Assembly (NCBI GenBank): GCA_004335835.1
Contig: RWJK01001504.1
Coordinates: 6,413-53,235 of the forward strand
DNA from: Scenedesmus sp. ARA3
Lineage: Eukaryota; Chlorophyta; Chlorophyceae; Sphaeropleales; Scenedesmaceae
Direction of reading: 5' to 3'
Length of the DNA stretch: 46,823 nt
Below the pieces are notes generated by a model, which was not told the origin of the DNA, did no database searches, and was given only the letters and a program-made list of their open reading frames with translations. Positions 1-16,201 of the stretch are shown here, piece by piece (positions within the stretch are counted from its first letter, which is position 1; each line of letters opens with the position of its first letter). The translations under genes and the position numbers were made by a program.

Positions 1-59
<59 letters not shown>
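1..59. repeat. (TTA)n microsatellite at the left edge
   Basis: An uninterrupted TTA/TAT trinucleotide tract that runs off the window. It lies inside the intron that follows ELP3 exon 9 on the minus strand. It is unusual here because nearly all other trinucleotide tracts in the window are CAG/CTG. Confidence 0.95.
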
Positions 60-65
60 GTTGGG

Positions 66-192
66 TTACCTTGTGGTGGATGTCAACAATATTGTTAGGT
101 TACCTTGTGGTGGATGTCCTGTATGCCTGCCTCACGCGTGCGCACATCTCTGCAGCGCAGCCCCAGCGCCGCCATGCGCGCCAGCGCCAGCT
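66..192 (-). repeat. Donor-side copies of ELP3 exon 9
   Basis: Two 3' fragments of exon 9 with the following donor. A long one at about 104-192 reads [20 protein letters not shown] and onward to IHHK. A short one at about 66-82 keeps only the last residues and the splice donor. Both lie downstream of the intact exon in transcription order. They lack an acceptor of their own, so they are unlikely to be spliced in as exons. Confidence 0.85.
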
Positions 193-254
193 AACCAATA
201 CAATGATTATTTATACTATTATTACTTCTACTGTTATGATTCTTCAAATGCTAC

Positions 255-5550
<5,296 letters not shown>

Positions 5551-5591
<41 letters not shown>

Positions 5592-6127
5592 GGCCAGCTG
5601 AGTTGCTGCCTGGCAGCTGGCGCTGCCACTGCTGCTGCTGCTAGTAGTGCTACCACAGCCGCGGGTGCTGCTGCGGTGGTGTAAGCACTATCAGAGGCTG
5701 GTAAAGGTTATGAAAAGTCTGCAGCGAGGGTTCAACGCTGATATTGCAGCTAGTAATGTCGTAAAAGGCAGCAGCACTCGAGGGCGGTGTGGTGCAGCAG
5801 CAGTTGTGCTCCCAGTAAGTGACAAATTCAGGCCCCCCACAGCAGCTACTGCCGATCAACGCCAGTCAATCCTTATTCAGGCTGATAAACGACGTTTTTC
5901 TCCGACCTTCGTCTCTAGTCATGTCAGGCAGACGTTATGTCCTGTGTCAGTGTGTCACACTCAGAGCATGAGTCGCAGCTGCCCTCAGTTTGTGCTCGAA
6001 GGAGCAGCAGGTGTATCGGTGCACAGTTTACGTGCACGCACGATTGCAAAGGTTGGCACTGACGTTCCAACGATTGCATCACTGCAGCCTAGCTCTCCCA
6101 GTCAGTGCCAAAGGCGCTCCATTAGCT
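5551..6127. promoter_or_regulatory. Shared divergent promoter region of ELP3 and SPP
   Basis: A 577-bp gap between two divergently oriented start codons, so both promoters and leaders must lie here unless there are upstream non-coding exons. It holds the (CTG)13 tract and several short CTG runs near 5600-5645. I see no convincing TATA box. No gene is recognisable in it. Confidence 0.55.
5552..5590. repeat. (CTG)13 tract abutting the ELP3 start codon
   Basis: Thirteen perfect CTG units on the plus strand, read as CAG in the ELP3 leader, ending directly against the ELP3 ATG at 5550. Its position makes it part of the ELP3 5' untranslated region. Confidence 0.93.
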
Positions 6128-9100
6128 ATGGCAACGATTCAAGATGCACTTAATGCGTGCCCCAAGCCGCGCTTCATGTTGGTGTCGGACCTGGACCACA
6201 CTATGGCGAGTACAGGAACTGCCTTTGAGCAGGGCGCTGATCAACGCCTGTAACAGCTGCAACTCGTCTTGCCTGTCCAGTATACTCGTATATCTATGCA
6301 ATGAGCAGCAGTGCATGTCGATGTGTGTAGTGCTATTGCATTTGCAAGCTTCTGCTGTGGCAAGAATCTTGGACAAGCAAGCATTGCATGCAAGGATACT
6401 TGCACTGGGCTCTGCTTGTGGATTTCCTGCATTCATAGCATCAATGGTCATTCCTGACACGCATCAGCAACTGCAGGTGCTGCAGTAATCAAAGCGGCCT
6501 CTTTAGGACCACCCTTTTTAAATCCACAGAGTCTGTCACACATTCTCGTTCCTTGCATCACACACAGCCGCCTGCCAAACCCTTGCACTGCAATTTTACC
6601 TAAACTACACGCGCCCGCAGGTTCAAAACGAAGACCTGACGCATGAGAAGCTGCAGCTGTTCAACCGGCTGTGGAGCATTAACTTCAGCGGCGACAGCCT
6701 GCTGGTCTTCTCCACTGGCCGCTCACCAAACCTGTTCTGCCAGCTGTGGGTGAGTGCAGCGCCAGCTGGCTGGACATTTGATGTGCTGAAGGGTGGAGGG
6801 ATAGTTTGCAGTTGTGGTGCAATTGCTGTTGTGAGTAAGGCGTCCCCAGCCTGCTGTGCTGTTCCTGATGCTCACCAAACCTGTTCTGCCAGCTCTGGGT
6901 GAGTCCAGCACTCTTTGGGTTGTTGTGATTACTCCTGTAGTTCACCATAGCCGTACCTGTTGGCATCAGGGAACTGCAGATGCTTGAATCGGCTGAACAG
7001 CTCTGGAACAATCTTGCAACCATTACTATCTGGGAATGGGTGGGTGCCGAGGCAGCGCTTAAGTGGACTGGGGGACTGGACAATGCCATGGCGTTGGCGT
7101 CGTTGCAAGCGCTGCATCCTCAGCATATTTGTGCTGTTCCTGATGCTCATCAATCTAGTTCTGCCAGCTCTGCCGGAGCTCATGATGAGCAGGTCTGCCA
7201 GAATCAATGTCAACATCCCACCAGGCCCATGGTCACACAGATCGTGTCAGCCATCTGCTAGCATGCTTCATCCCCTGCGTCTTTGCCTGATAGCTACCTG
7301 TTCCCTGCTGTTAACTGACTGTCGCTGCAACCAACAATCTCCTGTAAACGATGCCTGCAGGACGAGGCGCCGCTGCTGACGCCGAACGTACTGATTTGCT
7401 CAGTGGGGAGTGAGATCTTCTACCGCACACCGGATGGCAGCCTGCTGCCCGACAAAGCCTGGGAGGCATACCTTGACCAGGGCTGGGACAGGGCAGCAGT
7501 GCAGGCCCTGGCAGCAAAGTATCCTCAGCTTGCCCCACAGGTAGGTTGCGGTGGTGGTGGATGTTGCGGCCTGTTGAACAGCACCGTCTGTAGTGTGCGC
7601 GTATGCGCTTGGGAGGCGTACTTGGACCAGGGCTGGGACAGGGCAGCAGTGCAGGCGCTGGCAGCAAAGTATCCTCAGCTTGCCCCACAGGTAGGTTGCG
7701 GGGGTGGTGGATTGCGACCTTTTAAACAGCACTGTATGTAGTGCGCACTTATGCGCCTGGGAGGCATACCTTGACCAGGGCTGGGACAGGGCAGCAGTGC
7801 AGGCGCTGGCAGCAAAGTATCCTCAGCTTGCACCATAGGTAGGTTGCGCTGGTGGTGGGGTCTTAGCTACTTGAATGGCACTGTCTGCGCTGTGCACTTC
7901 AGCCCAGGGATTGGCAGTTGAGCACGGGCTGGGTACAGTTGAATGGCACTGGTGGTTGAGTGTGTTGCAGCCGATGTTCACCAGCGGCCAGACGCAGATG
8001 AGCAGGTGATAACTGCTCTAAAGGCAAATCAAACCGTCCAGATCAGTTCGGCAAGCTGACATATGACATGCCCTGCCTCATATGCACCTGCCGCTCTTCC
8101 ATCCCATATGCTGTGCTGCCAGGTCGCATCTGAGCAGCGCCGCCACAAGCTGAGCTACCACCTGCAGCACTCGTCGACTAAGGCTGACAAGTCAGTGCTG
8201 TGACTGCTATGCTGTCTGCTGTCTGCTGTGCTGCCAGGTCGCATCCGAGCAGCGTCGTCACAAGCTGAGCTTCCACCTGCAGCACTCGTCAACTAAGGCT
8301 GACGGGGCGGTGCTGTAATCTCTGTGCTGTGTGCTGTCTGCTGCTTGCTGCCTGCTGCGCTGCCAGGTGGCTTCCGAGCAGCGGCGCCACAAGCTGAGCT
8401 TCCACCTGCAGCGCTCCACCCCTGAGGCAGACGAGGCGGTGCTGCAGGGGTTGCGGGAGGCGCTGGCAGCAGCAGGCCTGGCAGCCAAGGTCATCTACAG
8501 CGGGGGCGTGGACGTGGACGTGCTGGCGCAGGGCGCAGGTGGGTGACCATTTGAATTCAGAAGCTGTTGTGATTGTAGTGTGGGTTGCTGGGGTTATCGC
8601 GAGTTCATCAAGCCAAGGTAATCTACAGCGGCGGCGTGGATGTGGACGTGCTCGTGCAGCGACAAATGGACACCGACCTGCTCGCTTGCTGGTGGTTCTA
8701 TCCACAGCATATTATTCTCGCCCATGCGCGCTGCTTCCCCTGTATTAAAATGTCGTGTTTGACCACAGGCAAGAGCAAGGCGCTGGAGTTCGCTGCCAGA
8801 GGTTGGGGCACACCAACCTAATGTATGTTTTGACTGTCGTCTTTGACTGTCATGCTTGACCGCAGGCAAGGGCAAGGCGCTGGAGTTCATCCTCAAGGAG
8901 CTGCAGGAGGCCGGAGCATACCCACCCGATGGCGTGCAGGTGCGCCAGCACGCATCTGATGCCAGTACATGTAGCAGTAACAGTGGGAGAAGGGTGCCAA
9001 TCCGATGTGGCTTATGCAGTATCTGGAACATGCGCACGGGCTGAGGCTGGCCTAATGTGCAGCACTGCATACAGCAGCCCCTGGCCAGCTCAAAGAACAG

Positions 9101-9901
9101 CACACACGCCGCTGATGTGAAACTTACCGCTTGTGCATGCAGGTGAATGGTGACTCAGGCAACGACATTGAGCTGTTCCAAGTGCCTGGCGTGCGTGGCT
9201 GCGTGGTCTCTAACGCTCACCCCGAGCTGCGCAACTGGGCCACAGCAGCACTGGACCCTTCAAAAGGCGGCAGTGCCACACCCGCCACACTCCACATCGC
9301 GCAGCAGCCTTGTGCTGGAGGAATTGTTGAGGCGCTGCTGCTGTTTGGCAGCGTGCAAAACCCTCCACAGCCGCAGTCGCTGCTGCGGGGCTTTGTGACA
9401 GAGCTGGGGCTGCTGCAGAGCAACGCGCTTGCAGGAAACTTGGCACTGCTTGCTGAGCCAGGTGCCACCTGGGTGACTCCTGCAGGGCGTGTCCTGCAAG
9501 TGGTGCAGTGCATGGGTGAGCCAGCAGATGCAGCAGCAGCAGGATTGACTTGGGTTGACCGCATCTGTGTGCGGCCGCTGGTGCAGTCAAAGGGCGGTCA
9601 AACCTCATTTCACCAGCAGGGTGGTGCAGCAGCAGCAGATGCGCCTGCAGGAACGGTCAACAACAGTAGTTTGACCAGCAGCATTAGTGAAGGGGAGCTG
9701 CTGGTTGTTACATACCAGCTCTGGAGCTTCAAGGGACAGTCAAGGGACAGCAGCAGGGTGCGGCAGTGCAGCGTGGTGGTGCGTGCTTCACAGCCCGGAG
9801 CAGCAGATGGCTTCAAGCTGCTGCATCTGCATGAAGGGGTGATGGCTGCAGATGTGACAGCGACAGCAGCGTTTGCGGCTCTGGCAGCCACCTCCACATA
9901 G
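6128..9901 (+). CDS. SPP: Sucrose-6-phosphate phosphatase
   Basis: HAD-superfamily phosphatase that hydrolyses sucrose-6-phosphate, the last step of sucrose synthesis, in the cytosol. Six exons: 6128-6205, 6621-6749, 7361-7540, 8367-8538, 8866-8939, 9143-9901. They give 463 aa, close to plant SPP of about 420-425. HAD motif I is SDLDHT (Asp21, Asp23), motif II FSTGRS (about 56-61), then KVIYSGGVDVDVL and the final motif NGDSGNDIEL (about 213-221). The last exon also holds the C-terminal S6PP-type domain (VDRICVRPL, VTYQLWSF, SRVRQCSVVVR). Exon 1 ends ATG followed by GCGAGT, so the first intron appears to be GC-AG; all others are GT-AG. The start ATG was chosen because it puts the usual short leader before the DLD motif. 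A TGTAA at 10478 may be the polyadenylation signal. Confidence 0.95.
6870..6898 (+). repeat. Donor-side copy of SPP exon 2
   Basis: A copy of the last bases of exon 2 (SPNLFCQLW context) with the GTGAGT donor, about 120 bp downstream of the intact exon end (6749). A weaker trace with the same words appears near 7137-7180. Confidence 0.75.
7608..7838 (+). repeat. Two donor-side copies of SPP exon 3
   Basis: Two copies of the 3' half of exon 3 (WEAYLDQGWDRAAVQALAAK onward, plus GTAGG donor) at 7608-7690 and about 7754-7838, period about 148 bp, downstream of the intact exon 7361-7540. The first copy is still open. The second has changed the final CAG codon to TAG. Neither has an acceptor at its 5' border. 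Confidence 0.9.
8123..8318 (+). repeat. Two acceptor-side copies of SPP exon 4
   Basis: Two copies of the 5' part of exon 4, each starting right after a GCTGCCAG acceptor (8120-8122 and 8235-8237) and encoding VASEQRRHKLSxHLQ. Both lose homology after about 80 bp and reach a stop (CTGTGA, CTGTAA). They lie upstream of the intact exon at 8367. Confidence 0.9.
8611..8666 (+). repeat. Donor-side copy of SPP exon 4
   Basis: The 3' part of exon 4 (AKVIYSGGVDVDVL) repeated downstream of the intact exon 8367-8538. The donor has decayed. Confidence 0.85.
8769..8796 (+). repeat. Acceptor-side copy of SPP exon 5
   Basis: A copy of the 5' part of exon 5 (GKSKALEF) immediately after a CACAG acceptor, about 100 bp upstream of the intact exon at 8866. 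Confidence 0.82.
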
Positions 9902-10832
9902 AGCTGCATACAACCTGATGGTGCAGCATGCGGCTGACAGTGCTGGAGTAGAACAGCGTACATTGTTGTTGGGAGGCATGCACCGCACTGGCAGTGGTGT
10001 GCTGTGTTGGCTTGCATCGAGCATCCAGCATACAGCATTTGGGGTCGAAGGGTGATGCTGAAAAGGGAATGAGGAGAGCTTCCAGAAGAATTATGCAAGG
10101 GGTTTGCGAGTTGCCAGGGTGACGGTGTTGTCAAATGTGAGTTGCTTTGCAACAGTCACTGTGTGCGCTGTGTGAAAAGGTTCAGATGTACAAGGTTGTG
10201 CAGTACTGCATCGATGCAGGTAGAAGCACTCTGGATCTGGCAGTTCTAGGCATGATTGGCAGTGTTGTGCTGGCATGTGATGACTAATCGGAGATTGACG
10301 GTCAACAGGTACTCTTGATGGCTAGCACTAGGTTGTCATGTGTTGGCCTGGTCAAATTGAAAGGACTGATGATGGATCGCTGCGTGTATCATGCAACGTA
10401 TGATGCTGGGCCATGGTTGAGAGGAGTGGCACTGCATAGCCAGGGCAGCAGGCAGGCTGCCTGAGCTACCAAGTGCATGTAACAATCAGTGGCCGCAAGC
10501 CCAAGCTTCCAAACTATCAGCATAATAACGTATTGAGCTGGTTGAGTTCACATGTCTGGAATGTGGCTGAACGGCTCGATCACTGCAGCAGGTTTAGCCT
10601 GGGTAACAATGGGCGGGAGATGTTCCGGGAAGTAAGCTGGCATCCCTCAACAAGCACCGTCAGTGCAAGGGGTTTGATAGCTCACATTCGCGTTCATCAT
10701 ACTTCCGTTCTTCGCACTCACGCTTCTAAGCCGACAGCCAACCTAGAGCTCTGGTTGCGCGCTCTCATCAAGCTGCACGTGTGGCTTGCTCTAAGCAGGC
10801 TCGTGAGTTTTTCACAAACTAGAACTATCACC
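9902..10832. other. Intergenic, SPP 3' flank
   Basis: No gene recognised. It contains a TGTAA at 10478-10482, which may end the SPP transcript, and otherwise unremarkable sequence without long trinucleotide tracts. Confidence 0.5.
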
Positions 10833-11123
10833 ATGTCCAAGCGCCAGTGCTTTGGTGACCATCAAGGGATGGAGCTGGACACAACAGCAGCACACCACCA
10901 ACACACTCCACAGGTCGAGGCTGCAGACAGCAGATCTCAGCAACAACAGCGCGATCAAGACCGACAAAGAAGAAAGCAGCAGGCGGGCAGCGGGCTCTTT
11001 GAGCTGGTGCTGCTGGGGCGCATGTCACTCAAGGACGCTGTTGACAGAGGGCTGCAGTTGACAGAAGAGCAGCAGAAGCTCTACAATCAGGTCAGGGGAG
11101 CAGCAAACATGCAGCTGTGGTAA
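10833..11123 (+). CDS. Hypothetical Q-rich exon or small gene
   Basis: An ATG in good context (ATCACCATGTCC) opens a frame of 96 codons. It starts MSKRQCFGDH, then has a Gln/Arg-rich stretch (about 35-50) and a plausible folded tail, LFELVLLGRMSLKDAVDRGL then LTEEQQKLYNQ. After LYNQ there is a possible donor (CAG then GTCAGG, about 11092), and a few codons later CTGTG then GTAAGT. The true 3' end may therefore be a splice site rather than the stop. A possible partner exon starts after CTGACAG near 11656, but I cannot confirm the join. No family recognised. It could be a separate short gene between SPP and the F-box gene, or an upstream alternative exon of the latter. Confidence 0.35.
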   Translation: MSKRQCFGDHQGMELDTTAAHHQHTPQVEAADSRSQQQQRDQDRQRRKQQAGSGLFELVLLGRMSLKDAVDRGLQLTEEQQKLYNQVRGAANMQLW

Positions 11124-12314
11124 GTTCAGTGACACCACACAGCATGCTACATGGTGCTGTGCATCGGATGGAGTTTCCCTATGAAAGGCAGCAGCACTGG
11201 GGCGCAAGTGCTGGAACATGCTCTTGCACGTGCACATATTGATGGGAGCTCAGTTTGGAAGTACGCAGCAGCAGATTGGTGTTCTGTTTTGCAATGCACG
11301 ATGTATCTGCAGTGCTGCACTGCTTCTGCTACGCTGCAGCCACGTGCGCACATGTTCAGCTTCAGTGTGGACGCAGTGCTGTCAGTTATGCATCAACAGT
11401 GCTGACAGCAGCAACGAACGTCGCTGTGTGGGCCTGCTGTAGCCGTGTTTTGCAGGCAGGCTCAGCCAGCAGTTTTGGGCTGCATACAGCAGCACATATT
11501 TTGTGAGCAACCACGGGTCTCTGGCCATGCTGCAACATGCATGCCATGGACCCTTGTAGCAGTGTGGCCTGAGTGTGTCGGTACTGTAGTGACCACACCT
11601 TCATGATGGGTGTATAGTATGAGTGCGTCCCAGCACTTTCTTTGTTTGGTCTGACAGTGCAACAGGCTGCTGAGCAGTGGTTGCTTGCCCAAGAACCACG
11701 CCAGGCTCATGTTTGCACAAGAAGGCGCCACGCGCAGTGAGCAGAGGGGCAGTTTGCTGGCATTTTTGTAACCAGTATACCACTGCAGGCTATTGAGTGG
11801 CCTCTTCCGGTGCTGTGCACGGGGTACGACACGTGTGTGTCAGCATATCGTGGTGCAGATGCATGTTGACCCGTACCGGCACGTGCAGCCACTGTATTAT
11901 ATATACTTTATATTCTTCAGCACAGTGTGTTTGGGGATCAACATGACGCTGTTGGGCCATGCCATAACATGTGCGGCCCTTGCTTTGTGCTTGGAAGAAT
12001 GCTAGCCATTCTTGTACAGTGCTATCGCACTAGCTAGCCGCAACTAGGGCTTTGTGAAACATGACAGCTGATGCGTCAGGCACAATGAGGTGCACTGCCT
12101 GGACAGAAGCTTGTAACGCGTTTCTGATGTACCCACCTGTGTGATCCAGCCAACAGCCCAGGAAGTGCTGTTGAAGTTGGTGTGCAGTGGCAGTGCAAAC
12201 TCATTGACAGCACAGGCAGCTGTCCTGGCATTGTACAAATCCTTTGCAGCACCGATCGACACTTAGACGCTTTCAAACGACGTTCTTTCAGTCAAACTAC
12301 ATTTCCACGTGCTG
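11124..12314. other. Intergenic region upstream of the F-box gene
   Basis: About 1.2 kb with no recognisable coding exon apart from the possible exon near 11656-11770 mentioned for the preceding entry. A short AT-rich run lies at about 11895-11920. It presumably contains the F-box promoter. Confidence 0.4.
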
Positions 12315-15300
12315 ATGGGGCCGAAACGACGCAAGAGTGGGGCTTCTGGCCAGCCCAGCAAGAAGCGCAGGAAAGGCCTGCTAGGAGCAGCAGGATATGA
12401 TAGCGAGGAGGACGAAGACTACGCGCCTTCAAAGCCCGCTTCGAAGCCCACACGCGCTCGCAAGGCACGGGTTTGCTTGCACAGCATCAGACAGCAGCAG
12501 CTTTGACAGCAGCACACCTGCAGCTGCTGCTGTTGGCAGGGGAGGCAGCTGGTGTTGGATGCGTTATGCAATGCTAAAAGCAACACGTGTATGCGACAAA
12601 TGCAGGCCATACCAACACGGCGTGAGAGCGAGTTTGCATGGGGTGATGAGCAGGACTCTGACTCAGACACTGAGCCGGACAGCGGCAGGGACAGCAGCGA
12701 AGATGCTGCACTGGAAGCTGCATATGCTTCCCCAGATGACGCGGACACTTCTGACGATGAGTCATCAGATGAAGATGAGACACTGGCTGCAAGGTGCGCT
12801 GTTATGCACATGCTTTGGACGAACAGCTACACAGCATGCCCGGTGTTTTGGGGGCAGGATGCACGCATGCGCGCGGCAAGGCAGCTGGTGTGAGAAGCAG
12901 GGCACTCCCCGCCATGCCAGTGTCTGATTTAGCCCATGCCTGCAGGAATTTTTGCAGCTGCCTCAACTGCAACTGTGTGCCTTCCTGCAGGCAAGCCCGC
13001 CTCTGCCAGCAGCAGTCAGCAGCAGCCGCACCGTCATCGAAGGGCAGGCGCAAAGGCAGAGCTGTTCCTGCAAGCCGTGCAGGCGCTGCCGCTGCAGCAG
13101 AGCAGCAGCCGGCAACTGGCTGGGACCACCTGCCAACATCAGTGCTTGCCAAGGTGACTGCAGCAGCTACTTGCAGGACATATGTTCTCTTGCTCTGCTG
13201 CAGCTGTCTCTGCGCCGCTATGCAAGATATGTTTTGACTGAACACATCCGGAGCATTGGTAGATGTCGTGTTTCATAGTGCTGCTGTTCTGCCCACTTTT
13301 CAGGTCTTCCTGCGAGTGTGTGCAGCCGGGGCGCTGCCCATGGCTCCCCGCCTGGCCTGTGTCTGCTCCTCCTGGGCAGCTGCAGCAGCAGAGACCACTG
13401 AGCTCTGGAGTGTGCTGGACACCCAGTACCTGCCAGCCGCAGCTGCAGGCAGCGGCCGCAGCTCAGGCAGCTCAAGAAGTTGTCCTGCAAGCAAGCGAAG
13501 GAAGGCTGCTGAGCAGCAGCAGCGCCAGGGCTACACTGCTGATGAGGGATTGGCCTCGTGGCTTGCAGCAGGGCGGCTGCAGCAGCTACAGGTGGGAGTT
13601 GGCTGCAGGACGGCTGAGCCACACTAGCACTGGCAGCTGCATAGCACAAGAGGTGACTGCAGAGAGGCTGTTCCTTACACTTGCAACGCGGTGAACCTGA
13701 ACATCTGCCCGCCGTTGACCAATTGACGCCTAGACCTGGCACAGCAGTGCAAGCACCTTGCCTGTGTGTGTCACCAACACTGCCTGCTGGTGTTATGGAT
13801 TTCTCGCTGCAGGAGCTGTGCATCAACTGGCATGCATTGTCCCCAGTCGACCACACGACCCCTTGAAGTGACCCAGCAGCACACGCAACAATCCCACATG
13901 TGGTGCCACACACTATGCCGCCTTGTGTTACCTGTGACTTTTGTGACGTTTGCAGGAGCTGCGCATCAGCTGCGCTGGAAGCAGCCACCTGAGCCTCGAG
14001 GATCCAGTGTTCTTCGAAGATGCAGAGGCAGCAGCAGCAGCAGCAGCTGGCAGCGGCAGCAGCGGGTCCAGGTCAGCAGGCGGCGGCTTGCTGGGCGGCG
14101 GCTGCGCAGAGATCGGCGGGCAGGTGCTGCTGCTGCTGGCGCAGGGCTGCCACCAGCTGCGGCGCGTGACAGTGTCTGGCGCACCTAGCTTCAGAGCCGA
14201 GGTGCGTGGTGCTATGGTGCGGTTGGTGTTTTGGTGTGTCGAGATGACATGAACTGGCTGGCCGTGTTTTGCGGAGGTGGCTTGTGCGCATTGTCATAAC
14301 TATCGGCTTGCTGGCAGTGAAAGAGCACGCTAAGCACCGCCGCATGCCTGAGGTGCATTGCGCCGGGTAGCTTCACCTGTCTCACACCACTACTGCTGCT
14401 GCTGCTGCTGCATGGCCGCAGGAGCTGAGTGCTGCGCTGCTGGCGATGCCGCTGCTGGATGAGCTGCGGCTGTCAGGGCTGCGCATCACGCCGGTGCAGG
14501 GCCTGGACGCGGCAGTGCGCAGGTACAGTGGCGCTATTGTTGAGAACGTGCTGTGTCTGATTGTAGTTCCCATCACGGTTGGTGCCAGGGCCGTGCATCA
14601 CGCCAGTGCAGGGCCTGGACGCGGCAGTGCGCAGGTGCAGCTGCAATAGCACTGCTGCTGCAAGATTGATGGTGCAGTGTATTCTACGGCTGAGCGTGGC
14701 ATGCAATGAAGTTCTTCTGTCAGCATGCATTTGATCGCCAGTGTTACATATGTACGTTCTCAATGCAAGATAACGCGCTGACCGCCCCGGTGGAACATTG
14801 CCCCTGTTTCAGCAGCAGCGCGTTTGTAAATGCTGTGGCTGCAGCTCACAACTAGCGCCTCACCGTTTTTGCCTATTGCTTTGCCTGCTGTTCCTGCAGG
14901 GTGCTGGATGCTGCTGCTGCCACCGGCACGCCAGCGCTGTCTCGCCTGGTGCTGGAAAGCTGCCCCATGTTGGGCAAGAAGACACTGCGCGCACTGTGCC
15001 AGCCTAGCAGACCAGCTGCTGCTGCTGCTGCTGCGCCAGCCAATGCTGCTGCAAACACCAATGAGCAGCAGCAAGACGGGCGGGCAGAGCCGCACGCTCC
15101 AGCTGCGCCAGCAGCAGCACCAGCAGGAGTGCCAGCGCAGGGAGTTGCACAACAGCAGCGGCAGCAGCAGCAGCAGCTGCGCACAGTGGTGCCATGTGGC
15201 AGCATTGGCCCTGCCTTCCCTGCCCTGCTGGAGCTGGATTTGAGCTGTTCTTGTTCTGCCATTGGTGGAGGCATTGATCTGCACCTAGAGGGGCTGCAGG

Positions 15301-16165
15301 CAGCCATGCCGCTGCTGCGGGTGCTGAAGCTCAGCGGCCTGGGCGGCTTTTACGGTGAGAAGCATATCACGCCGTCATTGTTACTTCATGTACCGTCCTT
15401 TTTCGGCTGTTGTGCTCTGTGGTAGCCTGTTTTCATGTGGGTTCGGGCTGCTGTTTGAGCTGGATTTGCTCTGCCATTGGCGGCGGCATTGAGCTGCACT
15501 CAAAGATGCTGCAGGCAGCGATGCCTCTGCTGCCCGTGCTGAAGCTGAGCGGTTTGGGTGGCTTTTACGGTGAGAGGGACTAGGCTTCAAATTTTCATCT
15601 AAAACAACCATTACTGTTGTCGACTTGCACTGTGACAGCTGAGAATGCCTCCCATGTAGGTCTGGCGCTTCTGCGGTTGCCAAAGATCAGCGGCTTAGAT
15701 GGCTTCTGCGCCGAGCTGAGTGGAGCTGCTTCCGTGTAGCTGTCGCCATTTGTGCAGTGGCAGCATAAAGCACGCAGCCAGGCCAGGCATCTGCATACAA
15801 CAAGTCCAAAAGACTGCTGCCGCCTCTGCTGCTGTCTCAACCCTCCTCTGCAGGCTTCAACGCAACCGCCCGCAACGCAGCCAGCCTCCCTGGCTTTTCT
15901 CACCTGCACACGCTGCACATCGGCTGCGCGATGCTGCAGCTGCCCTCAGGCCTGCTGCGCAGCGGCACCAGCTATGTAACAGACGCCTGCCTGCTCAATA
16001 TGGCTGGCAAATCTCCCAGGTTGGAAGATCTGGATATCAGCGGGGCACATGTTAGCCAGCAGGGCTTGACGGCACTTGCTGTTGCACTGTGCGCAGCTGG
16101 CGGCGGCAGCAGCAGCATCAGCAGCAGCAGCAGCAAGGTGGATGCTCCTGATTCATCACGCAGCT

Positions 16166-16201
<36 letters not shown>

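Noticed and set aside
1..250. Plus-strand frames at the left edge (58-748)
   Set aside because: They are antisense shadows of ELP3 exon 9 and its copies. The minus strand matches a conserved protein.
9210..9608. Minus-strand frames of 79-132 codons across 9.2-9.6 kb
   Set aside because: They are antisense to the long last exon of SPP, which has clear family similarity.
10473..10832. Extension of the hypothetical 10833 frame upstream to 10473
   Set aside because: The extra 120 codons look non-coding in composition and the ATG at 10833 has the better context.
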